NCBI GenBank assembly: GCA_002255905.1
Contig: NKIN01000003.1
Span: 441,039 to 505,038 of the forward strand
Source: Burkholderiales bacterium PBB1
GTDB lineage: Bacteria; Pseudomonadota; Gammaproteobacteria; Burkholderiales; Burkholderiaceae_C
Direction: 5' to 3'
DNA: 64,000 nt
Shown here: positions 18,997 to 27,868 of the stretch, piece after piece
How the letters are laid out: the number at the start of each line of letters is the position of its first letter
Position numbering within the stretch: position 1 is the stretch's first letter
The notes under the pieces: model-generated
The model's input: only the letters and a program-made list of their open reading frames with translations
What the model was told of the DNA's origin: nothing
Databases searched by the model: none
Made by a program: the position numbers and the translations under genes

Positions 18997-19038
18997 CGGC
19001 GAATTGTGAACGCTGGCCGCGTGCGGCAGCTCGGGCAT

Positions 19039-19755
19039 TCAGCGCGGATTGGTCCCGGTCTGTGCCTCGGCCTTGGGGAGCAGATCGACTGCAGGCCCGG
19101 CCCGCCGGGCGCCGTTGTAGCGCTGGCTCCAGTAGGCATAGCGCATGTCGTCGACACGCACCGCACCGCCGGTGGCTGGCGAGTGGATGAACTTGCCATC
19201 ACCCACGTAGATGCCCACGTGCGAGAAGGTGCGCCGCATCGTGTTGAAGAACACCAGATCCCCCGGGCGCAGATCGTCGCGCCCCACCTGGGTCAGGCCG
19301 GCGGCGTTCGCTTGTTGATCGGCGCGCCGTGGCAGCACCAGGCCGAGACTCATCTCGAAGATGTGGCGGGTGAAGCCGCTGCAGTCGAAGCCGGTGGCTT
19401 CGGTCGAGCCGCCGCGCCGGTACGGCACGCCGAGGAAGTTCATGGCGGTCAGCACCATGTCGGAGGCGCCGTCCCGCACCCTGTCTCGCACCTGCTGAAC
19501 CAGTGTGGGTGGGGCGCTGCCCATGCTGGCCGCATCGGCGGGCAACAGGCCACGCTCTATCAGCAGCCGTGTCACGGCATCGGGGGTGCTGTCGGGGGCC
19601 GTGGTGGGAGGTGCATCGGGTGCGGAACCCGGTGCGGCCGTTGCCAGCGGTGCCCCGATAAGGGCCACGGCGGCGAGAGCCACGGCCACCATTTCCCGGC
19701 ACCCCACCCGCGCGCGCTGCGGGGTTGGTGGGTTCGCGGCGCGCGATTTCGGCAT
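19039..19755 (-). CDS. NlpC/P60 family cell-wall endopeptidase (exported)
   Basis: A 238-residue exported protein with a hydrophobic leader (residues about 21-41, VAVALAAVALIGAPLATA) and a Pro/Ala linker, followed by a C-terminal NlpC/P60 domain. The catalytic Cys125 sits in GFDCSGF, the His179 in SHVGIYVG and the third polar residue is His191 (FIHSPATGG). Such enzymes cut D-Glu to diaminopimelate bonds or act on amide links in peptidoglycan. ATG 19755 gives the signal peptide; further upstream the frame overlaps the start of acuI. It is followed without a gap by moaA, but the two functions are unrelated. Confidence 0.9.
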   Translation of the reverse strand: MPKSRAANPPTPQRARVGCREMVAVALAAVALIGAPLATAAPGSAPDAPPTTAPDSTPDAVTRLLIERGLLPADAASMGSAPPTLVQQVRDRVRDGASDMVLTAMNFLGVPYRRGGSTEATGFDCSGFTRHIFEMSLGLVLPRRADQQANAAGLTQVGRDDLRPGDLVFFNTMRRTFSHVGIYVGDGKFIHSPATGGAVRVDDMRYAYWSQRYNGARRAGPAVDLLPKAEAQTGTNPR

Positions 19756-19894
19756 GCGGCGCAGGATAGGCGAGGCATCGGGGAGCGTCAAATGTGGTTC
19801 TGGCGCAAGGCGGGTGCACCTTGTCAGACACCAGACAGCCATCTGCGCGATGCTCACGCCCGCCTGTTGTGCACCACGAACCTCAAGGACTCCC

Positions 19895-20875
19895 ATGTTC
19901 AATGCCCTGCTGCTTGAGAAATCCGAGGCCGGTTTCACGGCCTCGGTGAAGCCGGTCGATGACGCCCAGCTGCCCGAGGGCGACGTCCTGGCGGCCATTT
20001 CCCATTCCACGCTGAACTACAAGGACGGCTTGGCGATCACCCAGCGCGGACCGGTGGTGCGCAGCTGGCCGATGGTGGCCGGCATTGACGGTGCAGGCAC
20101 GGTGCTGGAGAGCAGCCACCCCAATTGGAAGCCGGGCGACCGCTTCATCCACAACGGCTGGGGCCTGGGCGAAACGCGCTGGGGCTGTCTGGCCGAACGG
20201 GCGCGACTGAAGGGCGATTGGCTCGTCCGGCTGCCCGCGGCCTTCACGCCCCGTCAGGCGATGGCGCTCGGCACCGCCGGCTACACCGCGATGCTGTGCG
20301 TGCTGGCGCTCGAACGCCATGGCGTGAAGCCAGGTGATGGCGAGGTGCTGGTGACCGGCGCCACGGGCGGCGTTGGCAGCGTGGCGACGATGCTGCTGGC
20401 GAAGGCCGGCCACACCGTGGTGGCCGCCACTGGCAAGGCCTCCGAGGCCGACTACCTGAAGAAGCTGGGTGCTTCCACCGTGATCGATCGCGCCGAGCTG
20501 TCCGCACCCGGCAAGCCCTTGCAGAAGGAGCGTTGGGCGGCGGCGGTCGATGCGGTCGGCAGCCACACGCTGGCCAATGCCCTGGCGCAGACCCGTTACA
20601 ACGGCGTGGTGGCAGCCTGCGGGCTGGCGCAGGGTGCCGACCTGCCGGCGACGGTCATGCCGTTCATCCTGCGCGGCGTGACGCTGGCCGGCGTCGAGAG
20701 CGTCGTGGTGCCGCTGCCCTTGCGCGAGCAGGCCTGGGCCCGGCTGGCGCGCGACATCGATCTGAGCCTGCTGGAATCGATGGTCGAGGACATCACGCTG
20801 GCCGACTGCGTAGCCCGCGCGACAAACTTGATCGACGGCAAGGTGCGCGGCCGGCTGGTCGTCAACATCGCCTGA
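19895..20875 (+). CDS. acuI: Acrylyl-CoA reductase (NADPH), AcuI/YhdH family
   Basis: Zinc-free medium-chain dehydrogenase/reductase of 326 residues that reduces toxic acryloyl-CoA to propionyl-CoA with NADPH. The family start (MFNALLLEKSEAGFTASVK), NYKDGLAITQRGPVVRSWP and NGWGLGETRWGCLAE are diagnostic for YhdH/AcuI. The NADPH site is TGATGGVGS at residues 154-162. It is followed after 64 bases by prpE, so propionyl-CoA could be made either by activation of propionate or by reduction of acryloyl-CoA. No acuR/acuK-type genes are next to it. Confidence 0.92.
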   Translation: MFNALLLEKSEAGFTASVKPVDDAQLPEGDVLAAISHSTLNYKDGLAITQRGPVVRSWPMVAGIDGAGTVLESSHPNWKPGDRFIHNGWGLGETRWGCLAERARLKGDWLVRLPAAFTPRQAMALGTAGYTAMLCVLALERHGVKPGDGEVLVTGATGGVGSVATMLLAKAGHTVVAATGKASEADYLKKLGASTVIDRAELSAPGKPLQKERWAAAVDAVGSHTLANALAQTRYNGVVAACGLAQGADLPATVMPFILRGVTLAGVESVVVPLPLREQAWARLARDIDLSLLESMVEDITLADCVARATNLIDGKVRGRLVVNIA

Positions 20876-20939
20876 TCGCCCACCGGGCGCCGGGCCGAAG
20901 AGCCCGCCCCGATCCACCGGACACCCATCGGAGACACCC

Positions 20940-22835
20940 ATGACCCGCTACGCCGACTTTCACCAGCGCTCGCTCACCGACCGCGACGCTTTCTGGGCCG
21001 AGCAGGCCGCACTGATCGACTGGCACCGGCCGTTTGATCAGGTCTGCGACCACAGCAACCCGCCATTCGCCCGCTGGTTCGTCGGCGGCCAGACCAATCT
21101 GTGCCACAACGCGGTCGACCGGCACCTGGCCACGCGAGCCGACCAGGCAGCGCTGATCTGCGTGTCTACCGAAACCGACACCGAGCGCACTTACACCTAC
21201 CGCGAACTGCATGCCGAGGTGCAGCGCATGGCGGCCATCCTGCTCTCGCTGGGTGTCACCCAGGGCGACCGGGTGCTGATCTACATGCCGATGGTGGCGC
21301 AGGCGGTGTTCGCGATGCTGGCCTGTGTGCGCATCGGTGCCATCCACTCGGTGGTGTTCGGCGGTTTCGCCAGCGGCAGCCTTGCGAGCCGCATCGACGA
21401 CGCCCAGCCGACGGTGATCGTCAGCGCCGACGCTGGCAGCCGTTCGGGCAAGGTTCTGCCCTACAAGCCGTTGCTCGACGAAGCGATCCGGCTGGCGGCA
21501 CACCAGCCGCAGAAGGTGCTGCTGATCGATCGCGGGCTGAGTCCGATGGAACTCGTCGCGGGGCGTGATGTGTCCTACGAAGCGCTGCGCGAGCAACACC
21601 TGTCAGCTGCCGTGCCTTGCACCTGGGTCGACTCCACTCACCCCAGCTACACGCTCTACACCAGCGGCACCACCGGCAAGCCCAAGGGGGTGCAGCGCGA
21701 CACCGGGGGCTACGCGGTCGCCATGGCGGCCAGCATGAAGCACATCTACTGCGCCCACCCGGGCGAGACCTTCTTCAGCGGCAGCGACATCGGCTGGGTG
21801 GTTGGCCACAGCTACATCGTCTACGCGCCGTTGATCAATGGCATGGCCACCATCTTGTATGAAGGCCTGCCGACGCGGCCCGATGCCGGCATCTGGTGGC
21901 ACCTGGTCGAGAAGTACCGCGTCTCGGTGATGTTCAGCTCGCCGACCGCGATCCGTGTGCTGAAGAAGGCCGACCCCAAGTATCTTTCGCAGTACGACCT
22001 GTCGTCACTGCGCGCGCTGTTCCTGGCCGGTGAGCCGCTGGACGAGCCGACCGCCGCGTGGATCTCGCAGGCGCTGGGCAAGCCTGTGATCGATAACTAC
22101 TGGCAGACCGAAACCGGCTGGCCGATTCTCACCATCGCCCATGGCGTCGAGCCCGCGCCGTCGAAGCTGGGCAGCCCGGGATTTGCGATGTACGGCTATG
22201 CCGTCAAGGTGATCGACGAGCAGACCGGGAAAGAGCTGACCGAGCCGAACCAGAAGGGCATGCTGGTCATCGACGGGCCGCTGCCGCCAGGATGCATGCA
22301 GACCATCTGGCGCGACGATGAGCGCTTCGTCAAGACCTACTGGAGCGGTGAGCCCGGGAAGCTGGTCTACAGCACCTTCGACTGGGGCGTGCGCGACGCC
22401 GATGGTTACTACTTCATCCTGGGCCGCACCGACGACGTGATCAATGTGGCCGGCCACCGCCTGGGCACGCGCGAAATCGAGGAGAGCATCTCCAGCCACC
22501 CGGCCGTGGCGGAGGTCGCGGTGGTGGGGGTCGCCGATGCGCTGAAAGGGCAGGTGGCAATGGCGTTCGTCGTGCTGAAGGATGCCTCGAAGGCGGCCGC
22601 AGCGGCCGATGCCAGTCGCCTCGAAGCCGAGATGATGAAGGTCGTCGACACCCAGCTCGGCGCGCTGGCCCGCCCGGCCCGCGTCCGCTTCGTCACGGCC
22701 TTGCCCAAGACCCGCTCGGGCAAGCTCTTGCGTCGTGCGATCCAGGCGGTGTGCGAGCAACGCGATCCGGGTGACCTGACGACAATCGACGATCCTGGCT
22801 CGTTGCAGCAGATCAAGGACACGCTGCTGGGTTGA
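20940..22835 (+). CDS. prpE: Propionate-CoA ligase
   Basis: AMP-forming acyl-CoA synthetase of 631 residues. Propionyl-CoA is formed from propionate, ATP and CoA. The adenylate-binding P-loop is TSGTTGKPKG at residues 241-250, the DNYWQTETGWP stretch binds acyl-adenylate, and the acetylatable catalytic Lys595 lies in TRSGKLLRR near the C-terminus. The start RYADFHQRSLTDRDAFWAEQA with FDQVCDHSNPPFARWFVGG is typical of PrpE rather than Acs. ATG 20940 follows GGAG. Gene order acuI-prpE suggests joint use for acrylate, 3-hydroxypropionate or propionate. Confidence 0.95.
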   Translation: MTRYADFHQRSLTDRDAFWAEQAALIDWHRPFDQVCDHSNPPFARWFVGGQTNLCHNAVDRHLATRADQAALICVSTETDTERTYTYRELHAEVQRMAAILLSLGVTQGDRVLIYMPMVAQAVFAMLACVRIGAIHSVVFGGFASGSLASRIDDAQPTVIVSADAGSRSGKVLPYKPLLDEAIRLAAHQPQKVLLIDRGLSPMELVAGRDVSYEALREQHLSAAVPCTWVDSTHPSYTLYTSGTTGKPKGVQRDTGGYAVAMAASMKHIYCAHPGETFFSGSDIGWVVGHSYIVYAPLINGMATILYEGLPTRPDAGIWWHLVEKYRVSVMFSSPTAIRVLKKADPKYLSQYDLSSLRALFLAGEPLDEPTAAWISQALGKPVIDNYWQTETGWPILTIAHGVEPAPSKLGSPGFAMYGYAVKVIDEQTGKELTEPNQKGMLVIDGPLPPGCMQTIWRDDERFVKTYWSGEPGKLVYSTFDWGVRDADGYYFILGRTDDVINVAGHRLGTREIEESISSHPAVAEVAVVGVADALKGQVAMAFVVLKDASKAAAAADASRLEAEMMKVVDTQLGALARPARVRFVTALPKTRSGKLLRRAIQAVCEQRDPGDLTTIDDPGSLQQIKDTLLG

Positions 22836-22952
22836 TCGATCCCCACGCGCGCGCGGCGCGTTCGTCCCCCGAACGGTGTCCGCGCTCGGAGGGATGGGCG
22901 GACGCATCCGCGATGAACAGACTGGCGGCTTCACCACCACGGAGCCGATGCC

Positions 22953-23837
22953 ATGCCTTCGTTCAACCTTCCTTGCTCCCGCCGCCGGGCGCTGGCCGCC
23001 GTGGCCCTGGCCTGGCCAGCCACGCGCGGCCTGGCCCGGCCCCGTGCCCACGCCACTGCTGAAGCCCCGAGGCTCGCGCTGTTGTCGGAAGCACGCCCTG
23101 ACATCGACCCCCGCGGCCACCTCGTCAGTGAAAAGCTCGACGGCGTGCGCGCCCTCTGGGACGGTGGCCAGTTGCGCTTGCGCAGTGGACGCGTCGCTTC
23201 TGCGCCCGATTGGTTCACCGCGGCTCTGCCGCCGGTCGCACTGGACGGCGAACTGTGGGGCGGGAGAGCAAGCTTCGATGCGGTGTCCGGCACAGTGCGC
23301 AGGGCCACGCCGGACGATGCCGGCTGGCGTGCATTGCGGCTGATGGTGTTCGATCTGCCCGGCGCGGTGGGCGACTTTGCTGCCCGTGCCGCACGCATCG
23401 CCGCGATGGCGGCTGCGTCGCGTTCTGCGGCCTGGGCGGCCGTCGAGCAGCTTCGGATTCCGGATCGTGCTGCGCTCCAGCAGCGGCTCGAGCAGGTGGT
23501 GCGAGGCGGCGGTGAAGGGCTGGTGCTCCATCGCGCAGATGCATCGTGGTCACCGGGGCGCAGCGGCGCACTGTGGAAGCTCAAGCCTTTGCAGGATGCC
23601 GAAGCGCAGGTGCTGGCGCATGAGCCGGGCCGTGGGCGCCTCGCCGGCGCGATGGGCGCCTTGCGGGTGCGCACCGCAGGCGGCGTCGAGTTTCGCATCG
23701 GCACCGGTTTCACCGATGCCGAGCGGCGTGACCCGCCGCCCGTGGGCAGTTGGATCAGCTACACCCACCGCGGCATGACAGCGACGGGCCTGCCGCGTTT
23801 CGCGAGCTACTGGCGCCCGCACAACGCTGCGCTGTAG
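22953..23837 (+). CDS. ATP-dependent DNA ligase, Lig E-like, with export leader
   Basis: A 294-residue minimal DNA ligase. The nucleotidyl Lys61 is in SEKLDGVRA (motif I), followed by ALDGELWGG (motif III), GGGEGLVLHR (motif IV) and LWKLKPLQD (motif V), then a short OB-fold with VGSWISYTHRGMTATGLPRF. This matches the Lig E group, small ligases with a periplasmic leader. Here the N-terminus reads SRRRALAAVALAWPATRG, a leader with a twin-arginine-like start. Lig E proteins are thought to seal nicks in extracytoplasmic DNA, for example in DNA uptake or biofilm. ATG 22953. It follows prpE on the same strand after 117 bases. Confidence 0.9.
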   Translation: MPSFNLPCSRRRALAAVALAWPATRGLARPRAHATAEAPRLALLSEARPDIDPRGHLVSEKLDGVRALWDGGQLRLRSGRVASAPDWFTAALPPVALDGELWGGRASFDAVSGTVRRATPDDAGWRALRLMVFDLPGAVGDFAARAARIAAMAAASRSAAWAAVEQLRIPDRAALQQRLEQVVRGGGEGLVLHRADASWSPGRSGALWKLKPLQDAEAQVLAHEPGRGRLAGAMGALRVRTAGGVEFRIGTGFTDAERRDPPPVGSWISYTHRGMTATGLPRFASYWRPHNAAL

Positions 23838-23850
23838 CGCACAGCGCCGG

Positions 23851-25527
23851 TCAGAGCACCTCGCTGGCGAAGTCGGCCAGACGTGAACGCTCGCCACGCG
23901 CCAGCGTCACATGGCCGCTGTGTGGCCAGCCCTTGAAGCGATCAACGGCGTAGGTGAGACCCGAGCTGCCTTCGGTCAGGTAGGGCGTGTCGATCTGAGC
24001 CAGGTTGCCCAGGCAAACGATCTTGGTGCCCGGGCCGGCGCGCGTGATCAGCGTCTTCATCTGCTTGGGCGTCAGGTTCTGAGCCTCGTCGATGATGACG
24101 AACTTGTTCAGGAAGGTGCGGCCACGCATGAAGTTCAGGCTCTTGATCTTGATCTTGCTGCGCACCAGGTCGTTGGTGGCGGCGCGGCCCCATTCGCCTG
24201 CGGCACCGTCGGTCTTGGACAGCACTTCGAGGTTGTCGTCGAGCGCGCCCATCCACGGGCCCATCTTTTCCTCCTCGGTGCCGGGCAAAAAGCCGATGTC
24301 TTCACCCACCGGCACCGTCACGCGGGTGACGATGATCTCGGTGTAGCGGCGGTCGTCCATCACCTGGGAAAGGCCGGCGGCCAAGGTCATCAGTGTCTTG
24401 CCGGTGCCTGCAGTGCCCGTCAGCGTGATGAAGTCGCAGTCCGGGTCCATCAACAGATTGAGCGCGAAGTTCTGCTCGCGGTTGCGTGCTGTCACGCCCC
24501 ACACCGCGTTCTTGGCGTGGGTGTACTCGCGCAGCGTGCGCAGCACCGCCGTCTTGCCGGTGATTTCGGTCACCTTGGCGTGCAGCGGCGCAGCGCCCGG
24601 GGCTTCAAGGTAGACGAACTGGTTGATCAGCAGCGCCGGCACCAGCGGGCCGCTGATGCGGTAGTAGGTGAAACCGCCCTGGTTCCAGCTTTCCATGGTC
24701 TTGCCATGGCGGTCCCAGAAATCAGCCGGCAGCTGAAGCACGCCGGTGTACAGCAGGTCACCATCTTCCAGCGTCTTGTCGTTGAAGTAATCCTCTGCCG
24801 GCAGACCGAGCGCACGCGCCTTGATGCGCATGTTGATGTCTTTCGACACCAGCACCACTTCTCGACCAGGTTGCTGGTCACGCAGCGCCTGCACCACGCC
24901 GAGGATCTGGTTGTCCGCCTTGCCCTGGGGCAAGCCGGCCGGCAAGGTCACATTGACGAGGTGGGTCTGGAAGAACAGCTTGCCTGCAGCTTCACGGTGC
25001 CCGGTCTGCGCCAGCGGCAAGCCTTCGCCCAAGCCATCGGCCGAGCCCTGAGCCTTGCGCGAATTCATGTTCGCAGCCAGTGCATCGAGATCACGGCTGA
25101 CCTGGCGCGCGTTGCGGGCCACCTCGGTCATGCCTTTCTTGTGATCGTCGAGCTCCTCGAGCGTGATCATCGGCAGATAGACGTCGTGCTCGTCGAAACG
25201 GAACAGGCTCATCGGGTCGTGCATCAGCACGTTGGTGTCCAGCACGAACAGCTTGGCCGGGCCCGTGCCGCGCGGCTTTGCGGGGCGTGGCTTGGGTTCC
25301 GGGCGCTTGCTGATGATGGGCGCCACGACAGCCGCAGAGACGGGTGGCGAAGTGCGCGCCGGCGTGAGCGCGGCAGGATCGTAGAGGTTCAGTTCCGCAG
25401 GCGCCGAAGCCTCGGTTTCGGCTCGGGTGCGCGAGGACCGCTTCGCCGGCTTGGCGGCAGCCTGGGACTCGAAATCAGCGACGGACAACAAGGAGGCACG
25501 TTTGACAGGCGGCTTGGGCAGGGGCAT
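23851..25527 (-). CDS. PIN domain-PhoH family ATPase (YlaK type)
   Basis: A 558-residue fusion of an N-terminal PIN ribonuclease domain and a C-terminal PhoH ATPase domain. The first 90 residues are Ala/Pro/Lys-rich. The PIN domain starts at KLFVLDTNVLMHDP (residues 92-105), with acidic residues for metal binding there and in TLEELDDHK. The PhoH domain has the P-loop GTAGTGKT at 371-378 and the Walker B VIIDEAQNLTPKQMKTLITRAG. Such PhoH2-like proteins are proposed to unwind and cut RNA. ATG 25527 is chosen over an upstream frame that reads into the bcp terminator. Confidence 0.93.
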   Translation of the reverse strand: MPLPKPPVKRASLLSVADFESQAAAKPAKRSSRTRAETEASAPAELNLYDPAALTPARTSPPVSAAVVAPIISKRPEPKPRPAKPRGTGPAKLFVLDTNVLMHDPMSLFRFDEHDVYLPMITLEELDDHKKGMTEVARNARQVSRDLDALAANMNSRKAQGSADGLGEGLPLAQTGHREAAGKLFFQTHLVNVTLPAGLPQGKADNQILGVVQALRDQQPGREVVLVSKDINMRIKARALGLPAEDYFNDKTLEDGDLLYTGVLQLPADFWDRHGKTMESWNQGGFTYYRISGPLVPALLINQFVYLEAPGAAPLHAKVTEITGKTAVLRTLREYTHAKNAVWGVTARNREQNFALNLLMDPDCDFITLTGTAGTGKTLMTLAAGLSQVMDDRRYTEIIVTRVTVPVGEDIGFLPGTEEEKMGPWMGALDDNLEVLSKTDGAAGEWGRAATNDLVRSKIKIKSLNFMRGRTFLNKFVIIDEAQNLTPKQMKTLITRAGPGTKIVCLGNLAQIDTPYLTEGSSGLTYAVDRFKGWPHSGHVTLARGERSRLADFASEVL

Positions 25528-25570
25528 GGGGCGGCAACGTGTGGAGTGAATTGACAGCGTATCGGAAAAC

Positions 25571-25602
25571 AAAAAAGCCGCACAGGATGGTGTGCGGCTT
25601 TT
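25571..25602 (-). terminator. Rho-independent terminator after bcp
   Basis: On the minus strand GCCGCACA-(6)-TGTGCGGC forms an 8-bp stem flanked by A and T tracts, with six T after it. It is 18 bases after the bcp stop. Confidence 0.93.
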
Positions 25603-25620
25603 GTCGAAGCGAGGGGCAGA

Positions 25621-26097
25621 TCAGACTTGCTCTCTCAGCGCCTGGGCGGCGGCCAGCACCTCCTCGACGTGGCCAGCAACTTTCAAGCCGCGCCATTCGC
25701 CCCGCAGTACGCCCGCACCATCGATCAGGAACGTGCTGCGCTCGATGCCCTTGACCTTCTTGCCATACATGATCTTGTTCTTGACCACGCCAAACATGTG
25801 GCACAGCTTTTCTTCCGTGTCGGCGATCAGGTCGAATGGCAGTTCCAGGTTTTGCTTGAACTTCTCGTGCGAGGCCATGTTGTCGCGCGAAACGCCGAAC
25901 ACCACTGCGTCGGCGGCCACGAATTCCTTGTGGAAGTCACGGAACTGCATCGCCTCGGTGGTGCACCCGGGTGTGTTGTCTTTCGGATAGAAGTACAACA
26001 CCACTGTCCGCCCGGCGTAGGCCTGCGGCGTGAACTTCACTCCGCTGGTGGCGAGCGCTTCAAAGTCCGGAAGGGGTTTGTTGAGGGCTGGCGTCAT
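25621..26097 (-). CDS. bcp: Peroxiredoxin, BCP/PrxQ family
   Basis: Thiol peroxidase of 158 residues, reducing hydrogen and organic peroxides in the cytoplasm with electrons from thioredoxin. The peroxidatic Cys45 lies in YPKDNTPGCTTEA. E. coli Bcp has its resolving Cys five residues later; that position is not Cys here. The only other Cys is Cys99 in EEKLCHMFG, so resolution must use it or an outside thiol. ATG 26097. A -10 TATAAT and an eight-G tract lie upstream, and a strong terminator follows, so it is a single-gene unit. Confidence 0.93.
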   Translation of the reverse strand: MTPALNKPLPDFEALATSGVKFTPQAYAGRTVVLYFYPKDNTPGCTTEAMQFRDFHKEFVAADAVVFGVSRDNMASHEKFKQNLELPFDLIADTEEKLCHMFGVVKNKIMYGKKVKGIERSTFLIDGAGVLRGEWRGLKVAGHVEEVLAAAQALREQV

Positions 26098-26140
26098 GGG
26101 AAGGATGGGGGTGTTGCGGCGTCGCGGCGCGTAGCCCTCA

Positions 26141-26169
26141 ATTATAGGGGGGGGCGCTCGCGCACCGGA
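26141..26169 (-). promoter_or_regulatory. Probable bcp promoter with an eight-G tract in the spacer
   Basis: The minus strand has a perfect TATAAT (26146-26141) about 44 bases before the bcp ATG. Directly upstream of it is a run of eight C (G on the plus strand, 26147-26154). The -35 region (around 26164-26169) is poor. Spacing between the elements would change with the length of the tract. Confidence 0.5.
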
Positions 26170-26192
26170 TGCGCGCGATGGTGGGCAGTGCT

Positions 26193-26567
26193 TCAGTGCT
26201 CGAACAGCAATGCCGCCAGCACAGCGCGGCCCTCGGACAGCAGCACGTTGTAGGTGCGGCACGCGGCAGCCGTGTCCATGGTCTCCACGCCGATGCGACG
26301 GTCGATCAATGGGCGCAGCACGCTGGCAGCAGGGAAGCGCAGGCGCGCCCCGCTGCCGAAGATCACCAGTTCCGGTGCGTGCTCGGCCAGTGCCCCGAAA
26401 TGCTCGGCCTGCAGGTCGTCGAAACGGGACACCGGCCATGCCGCGACCCGGCCTGTCCACGGCACCACCACGCTGTGTATGTGCTGCACGCCATTGACCA
26501 GCACGCCATCGGGCCCATGGCGTGCAATGGCATTGGTTCCTTCGATCCGTTCGGCGTGCAGTTTCAA
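26193..26567 (-). CDS. Mth938-like domain protein (DUF498)
   Basis: A small 124-residue protein of the Mth938/DUF498 family, whose human relative NDUFAF3 helps assemble respiratory complex I; the bacterial role is unknown. The typical parts are NGVQHIHSVVVPWTG, the ELVIFGSGARLRFP loop and IGVETMDTAAACRTYNVLLSEGR. A stop codon lies five codons upstream in frame, and the only start that keeps the domain is TTG 26567, with GAGG five bases before it. It is divergent from alaA (73 bases). Confidence 0.87.
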   Translation of the reverse strand: MKLHAERIEGTNAIARHGPDGVLVNGVQHIHSVVVPWTGRVAAWPVSRFDDLQAEHFGALAEHAPELVIFGSGARLRFPAASVLRPLIDRRIGVETMDTAAACRTYNVLLSEGRAVLAALLFEH

Positions 26568-26640
26568 GGCGACCTCGGGTGATCACTGAGCCTAAAATTG
26601 TAGGCTTCGCGCCCTGTCGGCGTGGTGCTGGAGCCCCGCT

Positions 26641-27867
26641 TTGAAAGCTGTTGCCAAGTCGAGCAAGCTCGCCAATGTCTGCTACGACATCCGTGGTCCG
26701 GTGCTCGACAAGGCCCGGCAGATGGAGGAGGACGGGCAGAAGATCATCAAGTTGAACATCGGCAACCTGGCGGTGTTCGGGCTGGAGCCGCCTGACGAGA
26801 TCGTGCAGGACATGATCCGCAACCTGCCCAACAGCGCCGGTTACACCGACAGCAAGGGCCTGTTTGCGCCCCGCAAGGCGGTGGTGCATTACTCGCAGGA
26901 AAAGCGCATCCAGGGTGTGATGGTCGACGACGTCTACCTGGGCAACGGCGCCTCCGAACTCATCACGATGAGCATGAACGGCCTGCTCAACACGGGCGAC
27001 GAGGTGCTGGTGCCAGCACCCGATTACCCGCTGTGGACCGCCTCCGTCGCGCTGTCCGGGGGCACGCCGGTGCACTACCTCTGCGACGAGCAATCCGGCT
27101 GGTATCCCGACATCGCCGACATCCGCCGCAAGATCACGCCGAACACCAAGGCGATCGTCGTCATCAACCCGAACAATCCGACGGGCGCGTTGTATCCGGA
27201 GAGTGTGCTGCGCGAAATCGTCGAGGTGGCGCGCCAGCACCAGCTGATCGTCTTTGCCGACGAGATCTACGACAAGACCCTGTACGACGGCGAGACGCAC
27301 ACCAGCATCGCCTCGCTGGCCGACGACGTGCTGTTCGTCACCTACAACGGCCTGTCCAAGAACTACCGCTCGTGTGGCTACCGCGCTGGCTGGATGGTGG
27401 TCTCGGGCGCGAAAGCCCATGCACGCGACTACATCGAGGGGCTGAACATGCTGGCCTCGATGCGGTTGTGCTCGAACACACCGGGCCAACTGGCCATCCA
27501 GACCGCGCTCGGCGGCTACCAGAGCATCAAGGACCTGGTCGCACCGGGCGGGCGTTTGTGCCGTCAGCGCGATCTGGCCTACGAACTGCTGAGCCAGATC
27601 CCGGGCGTGAGCGTCGTCAAGCCCAAGGCCGCGCTGTACATGTTCCCGAAGCTCGACCCGAAGATCTACCCGATCCAGGACGATCAGCAGTTTGCCTACG
27701 ACCTGCTGGCCACCGAAAAGGTGCTGATCGTGCAGGGTACCGGTTTCAACTGGCCGAATCCGGATCACTTCCGGCTGGTGTTCCTGCCCAACAGCGACGA
27801 CCTGACCGAGGCCATCGGGCGCATCGCCCGCTTCCTCGATCAGTACCGCAAGCGCTACGCGCTGTGA
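26641..27867 (+). CDS. alaA: Alanine aminotransferase, AlaA (YfbQ) type
   Basis: PLP-dependent class I aminotransferase of 408 residues, forming alanine from pyruvate and glutamate. The PLP-binding Lys is residue 240 in YNGLSKNYRSCGYRAGW, and NPNNPTGA with FADEIYDKTLYDG are the cofactor-contact stretches. The opening segment SSKLANVCYDIRGPVLDKA is that of AlaA. The start is TTG 26641, directly before the family's N-terminus. It is the first gene of a co-directional run towards hom, thrC and the molybdenum cofactor genes, but a T-rich hairpin separates it from hom. Confidence 0.93.
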   Translation: MKAVAKSSKLANVCYDIRGPVLDKARQMEEDGQKIIKLNIGNLAVFGLEPPDEIVQDMIRNLPNSAGYTDSKGLFAPRKAVVHYSQEKRIQGVMVDDVYLGNGASELITMSMNGLLNTGDEVLVPAPDYPLWTASVALSGGTPVHYLCDEQSGWYPDIADIRRKITPNTKAIVVINPNNPTGALYPESVLREIVEVARQHQLIVFADEIYDKTLYDGETHTSIASLADDVLFVTYNGLSKNYRSCGYRAGWMVVSGAKAHARDYIEGLNMLASMRLCSNTPGQLAIQTALGGYQSIKDLVAPGGRLCRQRDLAYELLSQIPGVSVVKPKAALYMFPKLDPKIYPIQDDQQFAYDLLATEKVLIVQGTGFNWPNPDHFRLVFLPNSDDLTEAIGRIARFLDQYRKRYAL

Positions 27868-27868
27868 T

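Noticed and set aside
22859..22875. CGTTCG-TCCCC-CGAACG as terminator of prpE
   Set aside because: Only 6 pairs and no T run; the gap to the ligase gene has no other support.
23911..25554. A 547-codon plus-strand frame opposite the PIN-PhoH gene
   Set aside because: It is antisense to a gene with clear PIN and P-loop motifs and shows no family features itself.
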